From the NCBI RefSeq assembly GCF_019711195.1, contig NZ_CP081299.1, positions 4,808,501-4,872,500 of the forward strand: a stretch of DNA of 64,000 nt, read 5' to 3'. Positions 8,069 through 16,658 of the stretch are shown here, piece by piece. Both the position numbers and the translations under genes were made by a program. The DNA is from Dyadobacter sp. NIV53. Its GTDB lineage: Bacteria; Bacteroidota; Bacteroidia; Cytophagales; Spirosomataceae. The notes under the pieces are model-generated. The model made no database searches and was not told the DNA's origin. It worked only from the letters and a program-made list of their open reading frames with translations. Positions within the stretch are counted from its first letter, which is position 1, and each line of letters begins with the position of its first letter.

Positions 8069-8644
8069 ATGAAAAACATAGTGAATCGGGCGAAATCTAT
8101 CGCTCTGGTGGTTGTGGCGGGTATTTTAATGTTTGCGTGCAGTCAGGCTTTACAAGTAAGTTATGATTATGATTCGTCGGTTAATTTAAAGCAGTTCAAA
8201 ACCTTTAAAGTGGAGTCCGAACATAATATGGAAACGGACCCGTTATTAGGCAGTGAACTGAACAGAAGGCGATTGGGAGATGCCGTAGTAGAAGTAATGC
8301 AGTCGAAAGGATACAAATTGGATCAGAATAATCCTGAAATTATTGTAAGGTTTATGACCGACGTAAAGGATCGCCAGCAGGTACGTTCCAATAATATGTA
8401 CTCGCCATATATGTGGTGGTACGGTGGCGGAAATAACATTTCTACATACAATTACCAGGAAAGCCGTTTTATCCTGAATATTTATCAGAAAAACAGTGAT
8501 AAAATGATCTGGCAGGGATGGGCGTCAGGGAAGGTGAAAGCGCCTACCAAAAAAGATGACCGGGAAACAATGGTAAAAAATACGATGACAGACATCCTGA
8601 GAACTTTCCCGGAAGCAACTTTGGATACGTATAGCAGGAAATAA
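8069..8644 (+). CDS. DUF4136 domain lipoprotein
   Basis: A 191-residue protein with an N-terminal signal and lipobox MFAC (Cys at residue 24), then the DUF4136 start signature SYDYDSSVNLKQFKTFKV and the later DRQQVRSNN, YQESRFILNIYQKNSDKMIWQGWASG and C-terminal IL-x-x-FP pattern (DILRTFP). DUF4136 proteins are common outer-membrane or periplasmic lipoproteins in Bacteroidota and Proteobacteria with no established role. The gene stands alone, with a 214-bp leader that I could not interpret. A hairpin at 8716 inside the neighbouring IS remnant could end transcription. Confidence 0.9.
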   Translation: MKNIVNRAKSIALVVVAGILMFACSQALQVSYDYDSSVNLKQFKTFKVESEHNMETDPLLGSELNRRRLGDAVVEVMQSKGYKLDQNNPEIIVRFMTDVKDRQQVRSNNMYSPYMWWYGGGNNISTYNYQESRFILNIYQKNSDKMIWQGWASGKVKAPTKKDDRETMVKNTMTDILRTFPEATLDTYSRK

Positions 8645-8715
8645 TAGTTTGTAAAGCAAAAAAGGGGTTATGGAAACATGAGGTCGCTGAAAAAGTCCTC
8701 TTGTATCTGAGTCAG

Positions 8716-8753
8716 AAAAAGGAGTAGGAAATTAAGTTTTTCTGCTCCTTTTT
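8716..8753 (+). terminator. Hairpin with T-run inside the IS left end
   Basis: AAAAAGGAGTAG and CTGCTCCTTTTT form a 12-bp stem with one G-T pair and a 14-nt loop, followed by further T. It may now serve as terminator for the DUF4136 gene 70 bp upstream. Confidence 0.65.
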
Positions 8754-8764
8754 TGGAATCTTAA

Positions 8765-9079
8765 GGTGGATTTAGAAAGGGATTCAGATGTAAAATCTGT
8801 CCCTTAAGTGAGAACTGCTACAAGCGGAGGGCAAAAATGAAATCCTATTCAGTGAGCGTAAAATCTGACTCGCATCTTCAACAGACAGCCTTTCAGGAAA
8901 CTGACTATTACAAAGAGAAAATAAAACACCGGTATAAGATCGAAGCAAAAAACAGTGAATTAAAGAACGTTCATGGCTATAGACGTGCAACATCTTATGG
9001 AATTGAAAATATGCAGATGCAGGGAGCGTTAGCCATCTTCGCGGTAAATCTGAAAAGAATTATCAAACTAACCCACTAG
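8765..9079 (+). pseudogene. IS1182-family transposase, C-terminal remnant
   Basis: An open frame of about 104 codons preceded in frame by a stop at 8762. It starts in the cysteine-rich segment CKICPLSENCYKRRAK typical of IS1182-type DDE transposases and continues through KHRYKIEAKNSELKNVHGYR and the conserved tail QMQGALAIFAVNLKRIIKL. The roughly 400 N-terminal residues, including most of the catalytic core, are missing, so it is inactive. The reading frame itself is clean in what remains, suggesting loss by one internal deletion. Confidence 0.85.
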
Positions 9080-9297
9080 GCTGGCAAAACCAAAGACAAA
9101 CACTGATAAACCTAAATTCGAACATTTTGAGACGGTAGTCCATTTGCAGATCGCATTTAAACAATAAAAAACGATCAAATAAAATAAATTTTACCTGACC
9201 TCTTTGGGAGTCCTAAAATTGAGAAGCTTTTTCAGTTCCCTCTGGAAACATAGCCTCTTTTTTTATGCGCTCTGATTTATATTGAAATAAAGTCGCT

Positions 9298-10092
9298 TTA
9301 ATTTTTTGAGAAAGGATTTTGGAAAAGCACGTCAAAAGCCAGATAGGAGACAGGATCAAAATGTCCGCCGGCCTTAAATTGTTCCATTAAGCCCAGATCC
9401 AGAACGACATCTGATTTGAAAACATGGCGGAAATAAATAGAAAACCGGTCTTCGGTAAAATGGTAATTGGACCAGTTATGATGATGATCCGCAGGTAAAG
9501 TTGCAGAATACTCGTCAATTGCCGTAAGTAGTTCATTTCCGCCTACGAGAAAATTTGTTTTGGACTTATTAATAGGCAGGCTCGTTTGTGCTTTGACTCG
9601 AAAGCGTAACTCAACCGGCATGGTTGATGGCGTCCAGTTTGGTGAATAAAAGGTGCGAAACTCCGGACGAAACGAATAATTCATTGCAAAATGGCCTAAC
9701 TGCTGTTTATAATAAAGGCGCCCGTAGTAACGCAATTCGTAACGATAAGATGGATTTTTCAATTCGTATGGTGCTTCTTCCTCGTATTTGTTCTGTAAAC
9801 GGATACTTGTACAAAGTGATGCCTGCCAAGTATTGTTAAATTTGTACTGAACGGCCTGATCGTATACTCCAATACTTTGCTTCTTAACCGGCGACCAGCT
9901 GTCAGGATCACTCATTCTTGCTCCTCCCAAATAAGCAATTACCGTCCATTTTGGATTTAATACCTGGTTAATACCAACTGCACCCCAGGCCACAATTTTT
10001 GTGCCGTCCAGACCGGGAGGGGATAATTGAGCCAGGGCAGGAAGCATTGTAATAAAAGAAAGGAATGTAATGTGAGTGATGTATTTTTTCAT
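9298..10092 (-). CDS. DUF2490 family outer-membrane beta-barrel protein
   Basis: A 264-residue protein with a signal peptide (MKKYITHITFLSFITMLPALAQ, cut after AQ) and alternating aromatic strands throughout. The pattern W-x-x-Y-x-G-G, QYKFNNTWQASLCTSIRLQNK, YYGRLYYKQQLGHFAMNYSFR, FLVGGNELLTAID and the terminal DVLFQNPFSKN resembles DUF2490, a small porin-like barrel family. It carries a histidine run (DHHHNW) near residue 200. No partner gene is adjacent: an IS remnant lies downstream and a decayed antitoxin upstream. Function unknown. Confidence 0.75.
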   Translation of the reverse strand: MKKYITHITFLSFITMLPALAQLSPPGLDGTKIVAWGAVGINQVLNPKWTVIAYLGGARMSDPDSWSPVKKQSIGVYDQAVQYKFNNTWQASLCTSIRLQNKYEEEAPYELKNPSYRYELRYYGRLYYKQQLGHFAMNYSFRPEFRTFYSPNWTPSTMPVELRFRVKAQTSLPINKSKTNFLVGGNELLTAIDEYSATLPADHHHNWSNYHFTEDRFSIYFRHVFKSDVVLDLGLMEQFKAGGHFDPVSYLAFDVLFQNPFSKN

Positions 10093-10145
10093 TTATAGAA
10101 GTATAATGTTGGCAACCAAAAACAACAATTATAATAGAACTAACT

Positions 10146-10507
10146 ATACATTAACCAGTTTTGGTTCAGAAATTAAATATTTAATGGAAAACCAAGTCCT
10201 TATGAAGATTTCCGATCATTTCAATTGACAAGCCACGTTTTCGGTTTAGCACTTCTGAAACATTGCCTTTATTACCTATGTAAGGTACAAGATCAGTTGC
10301 CTTTAATCCCATTTCCTCCATACGTATTTTTATATATTCAATAGGATCAGGTTCTTCTACTGGATAATTTTCTTCTTCATATTTATTAACAATTAAAGCA
10401 GGCAAAGCTAATTCGTTAGCTTCCTTACTACCCTTCGGAGCATCGAATAATAAATCAACACGTTTTATAATCTGATTATACTCTTTTTCTGATTCTATTT
10501 ATAGCTG
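10146..10507 (-). pseudogene. Decayed HigA-type antitoxin (HTH), no toxin partner
   Basis: The minus strand encodes about 105 residues resembling HigA antitoxins. They run from EKEYNQIIKRVDLLFDAPKG through EEPDPIEYIKIRMEEMGLKATDLVPYIGNKGNVSEVLNRKRGLSIEMIGNLHKDL (read in two pieces). An in-frame TAA at 10499-10501 cuts off the normal N-terminus. At the C-terminus the frame hits a stop after HKDLVFH, whereas other frames continue GFPL and then YLISEPKLVNV, the usual kind of HigA ending. So there is one nonsense codon and at least one frameshift. No higB-like gene is adjacent. A shorter TTG-started product (10181-10405) is possible but would lack the dimer-forming N-terminus. Confidence 0.7.
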
Positions 10508-10550
10508 ATAACATTCATTGATGTGTATATTTATTTCTTAGAAATATTAC

Positions 10551-12007
10551 CTATTCGCCTGCCTTCTGCAGAGCTGCATCCAGCGATTTGTTATTTGGAA
10601 ATTCCTGTGCGATCCAGCGATTGATAATTTTTCCATTAGCATCTGCAACCAGAAACGGATAGCGTATATCAATGGCGTATTTTTCTTTCAAAAGTTCAAT
10701 GTTTTCGTCTGATGCCCAAAGGTGCTTTGTTCCGGGACGGTCAACGGCATATTTTTTCCACATGTGCAGAGGCAAGTCAGGCGTTACTGAGATGTACACG
10801 AATGTTGCTTTGTCCTTATATTTTTCTTCCATTGCTTTCAAACCTGGTTCGTGTTGTCCGATGCTGAAAGAAAATACAATACAAACCGGTTTTCCTTTCA
10901 GCTGGCTCAAAGCGACAGAAACACTATCCTTGTTGAGTAAAGTTACTTCCGGGATGATTGCTCCCGGCTGCAGTGTTTCCTTGGTCCGGATTAGTTTAGA
11001 AATATATTCTGAGTAAGGTGATTGTGGAAATGCGGACTTATAATCGGCAAGAAGTAATTGGCTGGTTTCCAGTGTAGGAATAGCCGTAGCAGCGTAATTA
11101 AGCCAGTAGGTCAGGAGATATTCCTTTTGTTTTGGGTAACTCTGTAACTTTTCTTTACTGAATGCATACACATCTTTCAGAGCTTCCGGGCTGATTTCGT
11201 AACGCGTGTCAGCCGCCAAAGGAAATTTACGTGTAGATGGTATCATAACCCAATTGCGCAGTTCATCACGGTACGACTGACTTAAAAGCGCGTCGTCGGG
11301 AAGTATTTTGAAATTAGCCAGCGTCATGTCTTCCAGCTCTTTTTTTGCGAAGGATCTAATTTTGTTACCCTGTTGCGGCGCATGATCCTTTCCTGCATAG
11401 CCTGCCGGATTATTGCAGGTTCCGTTTCAGTCGTAGCTGTAACATAAGCATCAAAAGCAGGTGATGCAGGATTTGCAGTTTTGAATTTTTCATAGGCACT
11501 TGTCCTGATTTGTTTCAGACTATCGCTTTGCTGTATTACACTTTTATTGTCGATCTGAGAAGGTTTATATCCGAATACAGGCAAATACTGGTATTGGTTT
11601 TCAAGAAAATAATTTTTCAGGAAATCCTGGTAATTAGCATTTTTACCCGAAAACAAAACGGTACCGTTTCCTGGAAAATTAACTGATAGATCATCACCCG
11701 GCTGGATAAAAAGCATCCAGGTTTTACTCGTGCCTCCACCGCTATATTGAAGCCGCATCATTTTGGGTTCTTTCAGCTGTATCACTGTTTTCAGATTCGT
11801 TTCTTCCATGAAATTGACAGATTCGATGGTTTTCAATTCTATATCTGCCAGTCCGATTCCCAGGTTGGGGTGAAAATGAACATCTTCAAGAATCAACGTT
11901 GCAACGGCAGGAGAAGATTTTGGAGCACTTACAGTAATATTTGCAGTATTCTGAGCGTAAGAAATCAGGCTCGATAGTGTGAGAAGTAATACACTTAATT
12001 TTTTCAT
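10551..12007 (-). pseudogene. TlpA-like thioredoxin-fold protein, split by a -1 frameshift at A7
   Basis: Two overlapping frames on the minus strand form one protein. The first (12007-11324) starts MKKLSVLLL with a signal peptide ending SYAQ; its start was moved in from 12061. It ends KLDPSQKKSWKT. The second (to 10551) reads FAKKELEDMTLANFK through the joint and carries a C-terminal thioredoxin-like domain (LQPGAIIPEVTLLNK, GKPVCIVFSFSIGQHE, YPFLVADANGKIINRW). Joining them by a -1 shift on the A7 run at 11340-11346 gives ...DPSQKKELEDMTLANF..., about 485 residues with signal, N-terminal beta domain, helical linker and thioredoxin fold. The redox motif CxxC is replaced by SIGQ, so it is unlikely to be a disulfide oxidoreductase. 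The shift may be real, programmed, or a homopolymer sequencing error. Confidence 0.75.
11339..11345 (-). other. A_AAA_AAG slippery heptamer at the frame junction
   Basis: On the minus strand the zero-frame codons are CAA AAA AAG, giving the heptamer A AAA AAG, the sequence used for -1 frameshifting in E. coli dnaX. A -1 slip here joins the two frames of the TlpA-like gene. Caution: loss of one A from Gln-Lys-Lys-Glu codons (A8 to A7) automatically creates this heptamer. Confidence 0.55.
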
Positions 12008-12186
12008 AAAAAATAGAAAAGGATATTGATGGTGTATACCAGTGTGTAAAAAGTGTGCCAATATACGTAAGAACTGTGTTTGATTTCATTATCCTGATTT
12101 TCAGAATTTGATCAAATTTGAACTTACTTAAACCTGAATCCCCTTTTGTTCCGTTAAATTAGCTTTTTAATTCTTGCCGCTTTTCC

Positions 12187-15100
12187 ATGAACCGCATATC
12201 CTTATTCCAGTTTACAACTTTCCGTTCAAATTTTGACGGAGAATTCTATTTTGATGATTCAACACTGCATGCTGCACAAAAAGCTATTTATGCAACGGAT
12301 GCGTCGGTATATCAGGAAATGCCATTGGCAGTTGCCTTGCCCAGAACGGTAGAAGCTATTTGTGCACTCATAAGGTTTGCCAATGAACAAAAAGTAACTT
12401 TAATTCCCAGAGCAGCTGGAACTTCCTTGGCCGGGCAGGTTGTAGGAAATGGGATTGTGGTGGATATCTCCAAACATTTTGGTGCAATTCTGGAAATAAA
12501 TGCAGAAGAAAAATGGGTAAGAGTGCAGCCGGGTGTAATACGTGACGACCTGAACAAACACCTGGCAAAATATGGCTTGCTATTCGGTCCTGAAACCTCA
12601 ACTGCAAGCCGGGCGATGATAGGAGGAATGATCGGAAACAATTCATGCGGGTTACATTCCATAACATGGGGAGCTACACGGGATCATTTACTGGAAGTAA
12701 AAGCATTGTTGTCTGACGGATCCGAAACAACATTTAAAAATTCGGATGCGGATGATTATATAAAAAAAGTATCAGGCAGGACAATTGAAAGTAAACGCGA
12801 ACAGGCTATTCTGGCTGGTATGTGGGGCATGTTATCCAATCCGGTAGATGCGGAACTGATCAAAAAACAATTTGCGAAACCAACTGTTACCCGTCGAAAT
12901 TCCGGATATGCGTTGGACGCACTCGTCAATAATTTTTCCCGGAACCAGATCAACCTGTGTAATCTCATTGCTGGTTCAGAAGGTACACTTTGTTTCGTTA
13001 CCGAAGCTAAACTTGCCCTTGTTGACGTTCCGCCTGCGTCAGTTGGAGTAGTCTGCGTACATGTCAATTCGCTTGCGGAATCTCTTCTTGCCAATCGTGT
13101 TGCCATGAAACACCGTCCTAAAGCATCTGAATTGGTCGACAGATATATCATGGATTTTACCAAAGATCATACCGTTTATTCCCAAAACCGTTTCTTTATT
13201 GAGGGCGATCCGGCGGCATTGCTGATGATAGAATTTTGGGGTAAAACAGATGAAGAAGTTAAACTTCAGTCTGATCCTTTAATTAAAGAATTAATGGCGG
13301 AAGGGCTTGGTTATGCCTATCCTTTGCTTTTTGGGGATGAGGCTAATAAAGCCTGGGAAATCCGGAAAGCGGGTTTAGGCCTCATACGGAATCTTCCCGG
13401 TGATACGCAACCTGTAAACCTGATTGAAGATTGTGCCGTAGCTGTTGAAGATCTGCCGGCTTATATTTCTGATCTTGAAATATTATTGAAAGAGCATCAG
13501 CTTCATGCTTCCTATTATGCACATGCCGGTGCAGGGGAACTACATGTAGAACCGATGATCAATCTGAAAACGAGTGAAGGGAAACAGAAATTCAGGAATG
13601 TGCTGGCGGACACGGCAAAACTGGTGAAAAAATACAATGGAGCACTTTCCGGTGAACATGGTGATGGCCGGTTACGTGGGGAGTTCATACCATTTATGAT
13701 GGGTGAGGAGGTATACGAAATGTTTCGACAGGTAAAACGGATCTGGGATCCAAACGGGATTTTCAATGCTAACAAGATTGTGGATACGCCTCCGATGAAC
13801 GAATTTCTGAGGTATGAACAGGATAAGAATGCGCCTGTTATCAACACAACATTTGATTTCTCAGGCCAGGAAAGTATGCTGCGTATGGCTGAAAAATGCA
13901 GTGGGTCAGGTGATTGCCGTAAGACAGAACTAACTGGCGGTACCATGTGTCCGAGTTATATGGCAACGCGCAGCGAACGCGATACAACGCGTGCAAGGGC
14001 TAACATTTTGAGACGATATTTAACTCCTCAAACTTCACCGGCTACTTCTGCTGAAATGGTAAAAGAAGTCCTGGATCTGTGTTTGTCGTGCAAAGGGTGT
14101 AAATCCGAATGTCCATCCAGTGTGGATGTGGGCAAAATGAAAGCAGAATTTACCCAGCAATATTACGAAGCACATGGAATTCCGGTAAGAAGTAAACTGA
14201 TCGCCAACTTTTCAAAACAAATGAAATTGGCTTCAATTGCTCCATGGGTATTTAATGGTGTTTTTGGAACACCGGCGTTGCGGAAAATTGCAAACAAATT
14301 GGTAGGTTTTCACCCTGAAAGATCAATGCCGCTTTTGCATCCAACCACTTTGAAACATTGGTGGGAGAAGAGAGCGGTCCACCGTGCGGAAAAGAGCGGT
14401 CCGCTGCGCGGTGAGGAGGGTCATCTCAAAAGTTCTTCTTCCATTCATCCTTTCGTCCCTTCCTGCAAAGTCTACCTTTTTTGTGACGAATTTACGAATT
14501 ACAATGACGTTGAAATCGGTAAAAAGGCTATTCAGCTTCTGGAGAAACTGGGCTATGAAGTATTGATACCGGAACACACGGAATCGGGACGGTCTTATTT
14601 GTCAAAAGGATTTGTAAAGGAAGCACAAAAACTTGCGGTTAAAAACGTAGGGTCTCTTGCAGATTTAATTACTTACGATACACCGTTAATTGGCATTGAG
14701 CCATCTGCCATTCTCTCTTTCCGGGATGAATATATTGATCTTGTTCCAGAGCATTTAAAAGAGAGTGCTGCCCGGATTTCTGCCCATACGCTTTTGTTTG
14801 AAGAATTTATAGCAAGAGAAATTGATGCGAAACGAATTAATAAAAGTGTTTTTAATACAGAAAAGCGCCTGATTAAATTACACGGGCATTGTCACCAAAA
14901 GGCTTTGTCCACAATGAGTGCATCTAAAAAAGCGCTGTCGTTTCCTGAAAATTATCATGTTCAGCTGATACCGTCAGGTTGCTGTGGAATGGCTGGTTCT
15001 TTTGGTTATGAAGAAGAACATTATGATGTGTCGATGCAAATTGGCGAGCTGGTCCTTTTCCCAACTGTTCGCCAGCAACCGGAAGATGTGATCATTGCTG

Positions 15101-15195
15101 CGTCAGGCACAAGTTGCCGCCACCAGATTAAAGACGGCACAGGCCGCAAAGCAAAGCATCCCATTGAAATTTTGTGGGATGCTTTAAAAGTCTGA
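12187..15195 (+). CDS. FAD/Fe-S D-2-hydroxyacid dehydrogenase (GlcD-GlcF-type fusion, YdiJ-like)
   Basis: This 1002-residue fusion joins a flavin dehydrogenase to an iron-sulfur electron-transfer module. The N-terminal PCMH-type FAD domain shows IPRAAGTSLAGQVVGNGIVV (about 75-94) and PETSTASRAMIGGMIGNNSCG. The C-terminal cap has HAGAGELHVEP and SGEHGDGRLRGEF. The Fe-S part has CSGSGDCRK, a following MCPSYM, and CLSCKGCKSECPS. The C-terminal CCG-type half has HGHCHQKA and SGCCGMAGSFGYEEE. Length and order match YdiJ-like D-2-hydroxyglutarate/D-lactate dehydrogenases, which oxidise a D-2-hydroxyacid and pass electrons to the membrane pool. A linker of about 30 residues near 720-755 holds a tandem 22-bp duplication (14371-14414) that looks inserted. 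Single-gene unit, divergent from the TlpA-like gene. Confidence 0.92.
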   Translation: MNRISLFQFTTFRSNFDGEFYFDDSTLHAAQKAIYATDASVYQEMPLAVALPRTVEAICALIRFANEQKVTLIPRAAGTSLAGQVVGNGIVVDISKHFGAILEINAEEKWVRVQPGVIRDDLNKHLAKYGLLFGPETSTASRAMIGGMIGNNSCGLHSITWGATRDHLLEVKALLSDGSETTFKNSDADDYIKKVSGRTIESKREQAILAGMWGMLSNPVDAELIKKQFAKPTVTRRNSGYALDALVNNFSRNQINLCNLIAGSEGTLCFVTEAKLALVDVPPASVGVVCVHVNSLAESLLANRVAMKHRPKASELVDRYIMDFTKDHTVYSQNRFFIEGDPAALLMIEFWGKTDEEVKLQSDPLIKELMAEGLGYAYPLLFGDEANKAWEIRKAGLGLIRNLPGDTQPVNLIEDCAVAVEDLPAYISDLEILLKEHQLHASYYAHAGAGELHVEPMINLKTSEGKQKFRNVLADTAKLVKKYNGALSGEHGDGRLRGEFIPFMMGEEVYEMFRQVKRIWDPNGIFNANKIVDTPPMNEFLRYEQDKNAPVINTTFDFSGQESMLRMAEKCSGSGDCRKTELTGGTMCPSYMATRSERDTTRARANILRRYLTPQTSPATSAEMVKEVLDLCLSCKGCKSECPSSVDVGKMKAEFTQQYYEAHGIPVRSKLIANFSKQMKLASIAPWVFNGVFGTPALRKIANKLVGFHPERSMPLLHPTTLKHWWEKRAVHRAEKSGPLRGEEGHLKSSSSIHPFVPSCKVYLFCDEFTNYNDVEIGKKAIQLLEKLGYEVLIPEHTESGRSYLSKGFVKEAQKLAVKNVGSLADLITYDTPLIGIEPSAILSFRDEYIDLVPEHLKESAARISAHTLLFEEFIAREIDAKRINKSVFNTEKRLIKLHGHCHQKALSTMSASKKALSFPENYHVQLIPSGCCGMAGSFGYEEEHYDVSMQIGELVLFPTVRQQPEDVIIAASGTSCRHQIKDGTGRKAKHPIEILWDALKV
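14371..14414 (+). repeat. Two tandem 22-bp units inside the dehydrogenase gene
   Basis: Units 14371-14392 and 14393-14414 both start AGAGCGGTCC, differ at a few positions and keep GCGG near their ends. They are GC-rich compared with the flanking gene, encode a charged segment (RAVHRAEKSGPLRGEEG) and fall in a linker between the Fe-S module and the CCG-type domain. Forty-four bases is not a multiple of three, but the frame is open, so flanking changes must compensate or the insertion is longer. Confidence 0.7.
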
Positions 15196-15294
15196 TTTTG
15201 TGTGTGAATTCAAATATATATCACGAACCGAAGCCGATCGGAATTTTTTTTCTTTACCTCTCGGCATATTAATCTCGTGACAGACGGTTATTAC

Positions 15295-15552
15295 CTATTC
15301 GGTTCCTCTTACACTACGCATAATTGTGTCGGCGCTAACTTGTCCTACTGTATCAGTTGCAACACTATCCGACACGGCTGGCTGTGTCGATTCTGACGGA
15401 GTTTCAGATTCTTTAAAGTTTTCGTTATGATTAAAAAAACCTCCCCAGAAGGCGATTGCCATCAGGGCGATTCCAACTCCTAGTATCCACTTCCAAACAT
15501 TTTTTGTGTTTTTGGTTGCTCTTGCTTCGTTGTCTGTTTCTTGCCTGTTCAT
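15295..15552 (-). CDS. Small single-pass membrane protein, unknown
   Basis: An 85-residue protein with a charged N-terminus (MNRQETDNEARATKNTKNVW), one transmembrane helix (WILGVGIALMAIAFWGGFF, about residues 22-40) and an acidic, Ser/Thr/Pro-rich tail with SDSVATDTVGQVSADT. This layout suggests an inner-membrane anchor with an exported low-complexity tail. No family recognised. It converges on the dehydrogenase gene, which ends 99 bp away, and stands opposite the barrel gene starting at 15778. The composition looks genuinely protein-like and the start has no rival, but there is no functional clue. Confidence 0.6.
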   Translation of the reverse strand: MNRQETDNEARATKNTKNVWKWILGVGIALMAIAFWGGFFNHNENFKESETPSESTQPAVSDSVATDTVGQVSADTIMRSVRGTE

Positions 15553-15716
15553 GGTGTTTGTAATTTAGTTCGTAGCTTTTATCGTACCAATTTTATACCA
15601 TTACAAATTTTGACTTATATACGCTGTTTTTATAAAATTGTGTTGATAAAATTTCCCTAAATCAAGTATTTAAACCAAGTGTATAATAAAACGGATAGGT
15701 TTGGAGTTTGGTTTTG

Positions 15717-15724
15717 TAAATTTG
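15717..15724 (+). promoter_or_regulatory. -7 box TAAATTTG upstream of the barrel gene
   Basis: TAAATTTG matches the Bacteroidota -7 consensus TAnnTTTG, 53 bp upstream of the ATG at 15778. A TTTG at 15700-15703 could serve as the -33 element, though the spacing (13 bp) is short. Confidence 0.4.
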
Positions 15725-15777
15725 TTGTTCTGTCATACAAATTCACTTCGTCTAAACTAGATCATAATTACACATTC

Positions 15778-16536
15778 ATGAAATTACATCGTTACAATAT
15801 TCTTCCTTTCTTTTTGCTGATTTGTTCATTTTCAGTGAGCCAGGCTCAGGAAACGAGAAGTTTTTTATCCGTTACAGGTGGTTATAGTTTGCCGGTCGGA
15901 GAACTTGCAAGACAAAAATTAAATGACCCTTTTGCAGGGTTAACCGGTTCCGGGCATTTTGGCCAGGTAAATTATGACTTCCGGCTTTCAAGAGGATTTG
16001 GGTTTAAACTATCAGGAAGTATGAACCTGAATAAAACAAGGCCTCAGCCAATAATAGAAAGAGCAAATGAAAAAGTGGAAGAAATAAGGCCGCTTATTAA
16101 TGAGACCAGCGCTTACTCATGGCAAACAAACGTTTCAAAATGGAAGTTTAATGCAGTAATGGCAGGGCCTGCGGTGTTCCTTAATTTCAATTGGCTGCAG
16201 ATTGAGGCGCATGTTCAGGGAGGATATGTTCAGGTTACTTCCCCAACGGTTGATATGGCCGGTACTTTTGAATCTGGTGAGCATGCAATTCAGGTCAGTT
16301 TATTGCCTGCATCCACGAAAGGGTTTGGTTTGGGTGCAGGAGCAAGTCTTCGTATTCCAATAGTTAACCAGCTTTATTTTCACTTATCGGGAGATTTTAT
16401 AGCGACCGAGGCAACTTTAAATGATGTGGCAATAAAAGTAAAAATAGGTGGTTATCCTGAGGCTGCTATTCCTATCAATGAAAAAAGATTTGTGGGCGTT
16501 GCTAATATCGGCGCAGGTTTAGGAATCGCATTTTAA
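15778..16536 (+). CDS. Secreted outer-membrane beta-barrel protein
   Basis: The start is set at ATG 15778 (not 15679), since this gives a proper signal peptide: MKLHRYNILPFFLLICSF, cleaved after SQAQ. The 252-residue product has the alternating hydrophobic, glycine-rich strands of small OmpW/OprF-like barrels: FLSVTGGYSLPVGELARQ, GQVNYDFRLSRGFGFKLSGS, KFNAVMAGPAVFLNFNWLQIE and the final GVANIGAGLGIAF. It ends in phenylalanine, as barrel proteins often do for BAM recognition. It is transcribed alone and converges on the SusD gene across a strong bidirectional terminator. Specific function unknown. Confidence 0.75.
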   Translation: MKLHRYNILPFFLLICSFSVSQAQETRSFLSVTGGYSLPVGELARQKLNDPFAGLTGSGHFGQVNYDFRLSRGFGFKLSGSMNLNKTRPQPIIERANEKVEEIRPLINETSAYSWQTNVSKWKFNAVMAGPAVFLNFNWLQIEAHVQGGYVQVTSPTVDMAGTFESGEHAIQVSLLPASTKGFGLGAGASLRIPIVNQLYFHLSGDFIATEATLNDVAIKVKIGGYPEAAIPINEKRFVGVANIGAGLGIAF

Positions 16537-16572
16537 GATTGATACGAAATTTTTAAGATACAATAATTAGCA

Positions 16573-16611
16573 AAAAAGAGGATACAGGCAATCGGCCGGT
16601 ATCCTCTTTTT
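16573..16611. terminator. Bidirectional terminator between convergent genes
   Basis: AAAAAGAGGATAC and GTATCCTCTTTTT form a perfect 13-bp stem with a 13-nt loop, with A- and T-runs on the two sides. It serves the barrel gene (plus) and the susD-like gene (minus). Confidence 0.88.
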
Positions 16612-16658
16612 GATTTTAACGATATTCAAAAATGAAATAGTTATTTGAAGCGCTTTTA

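Larger units (their letters stand above)
8680..9242 (+). mobile_element. Internally deleted IS1182-type element with terminal inverted repeats
   Basis: The left end at 8680 (GAGGTCGCTGAAAAAGTCCTC) and the complement of the right end at 9242 (GAGGGAACTGAAAAAGCTTCTC) share GAGG, CTGAAAAAG and CTC in register, as expected of terminal inverted repeats. Between them only the last part of a DDE transposase survives (8765-9079). The result is a non-autonomous 563-bp relic. No clear target duplication was seen. Confidence 0.7.
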
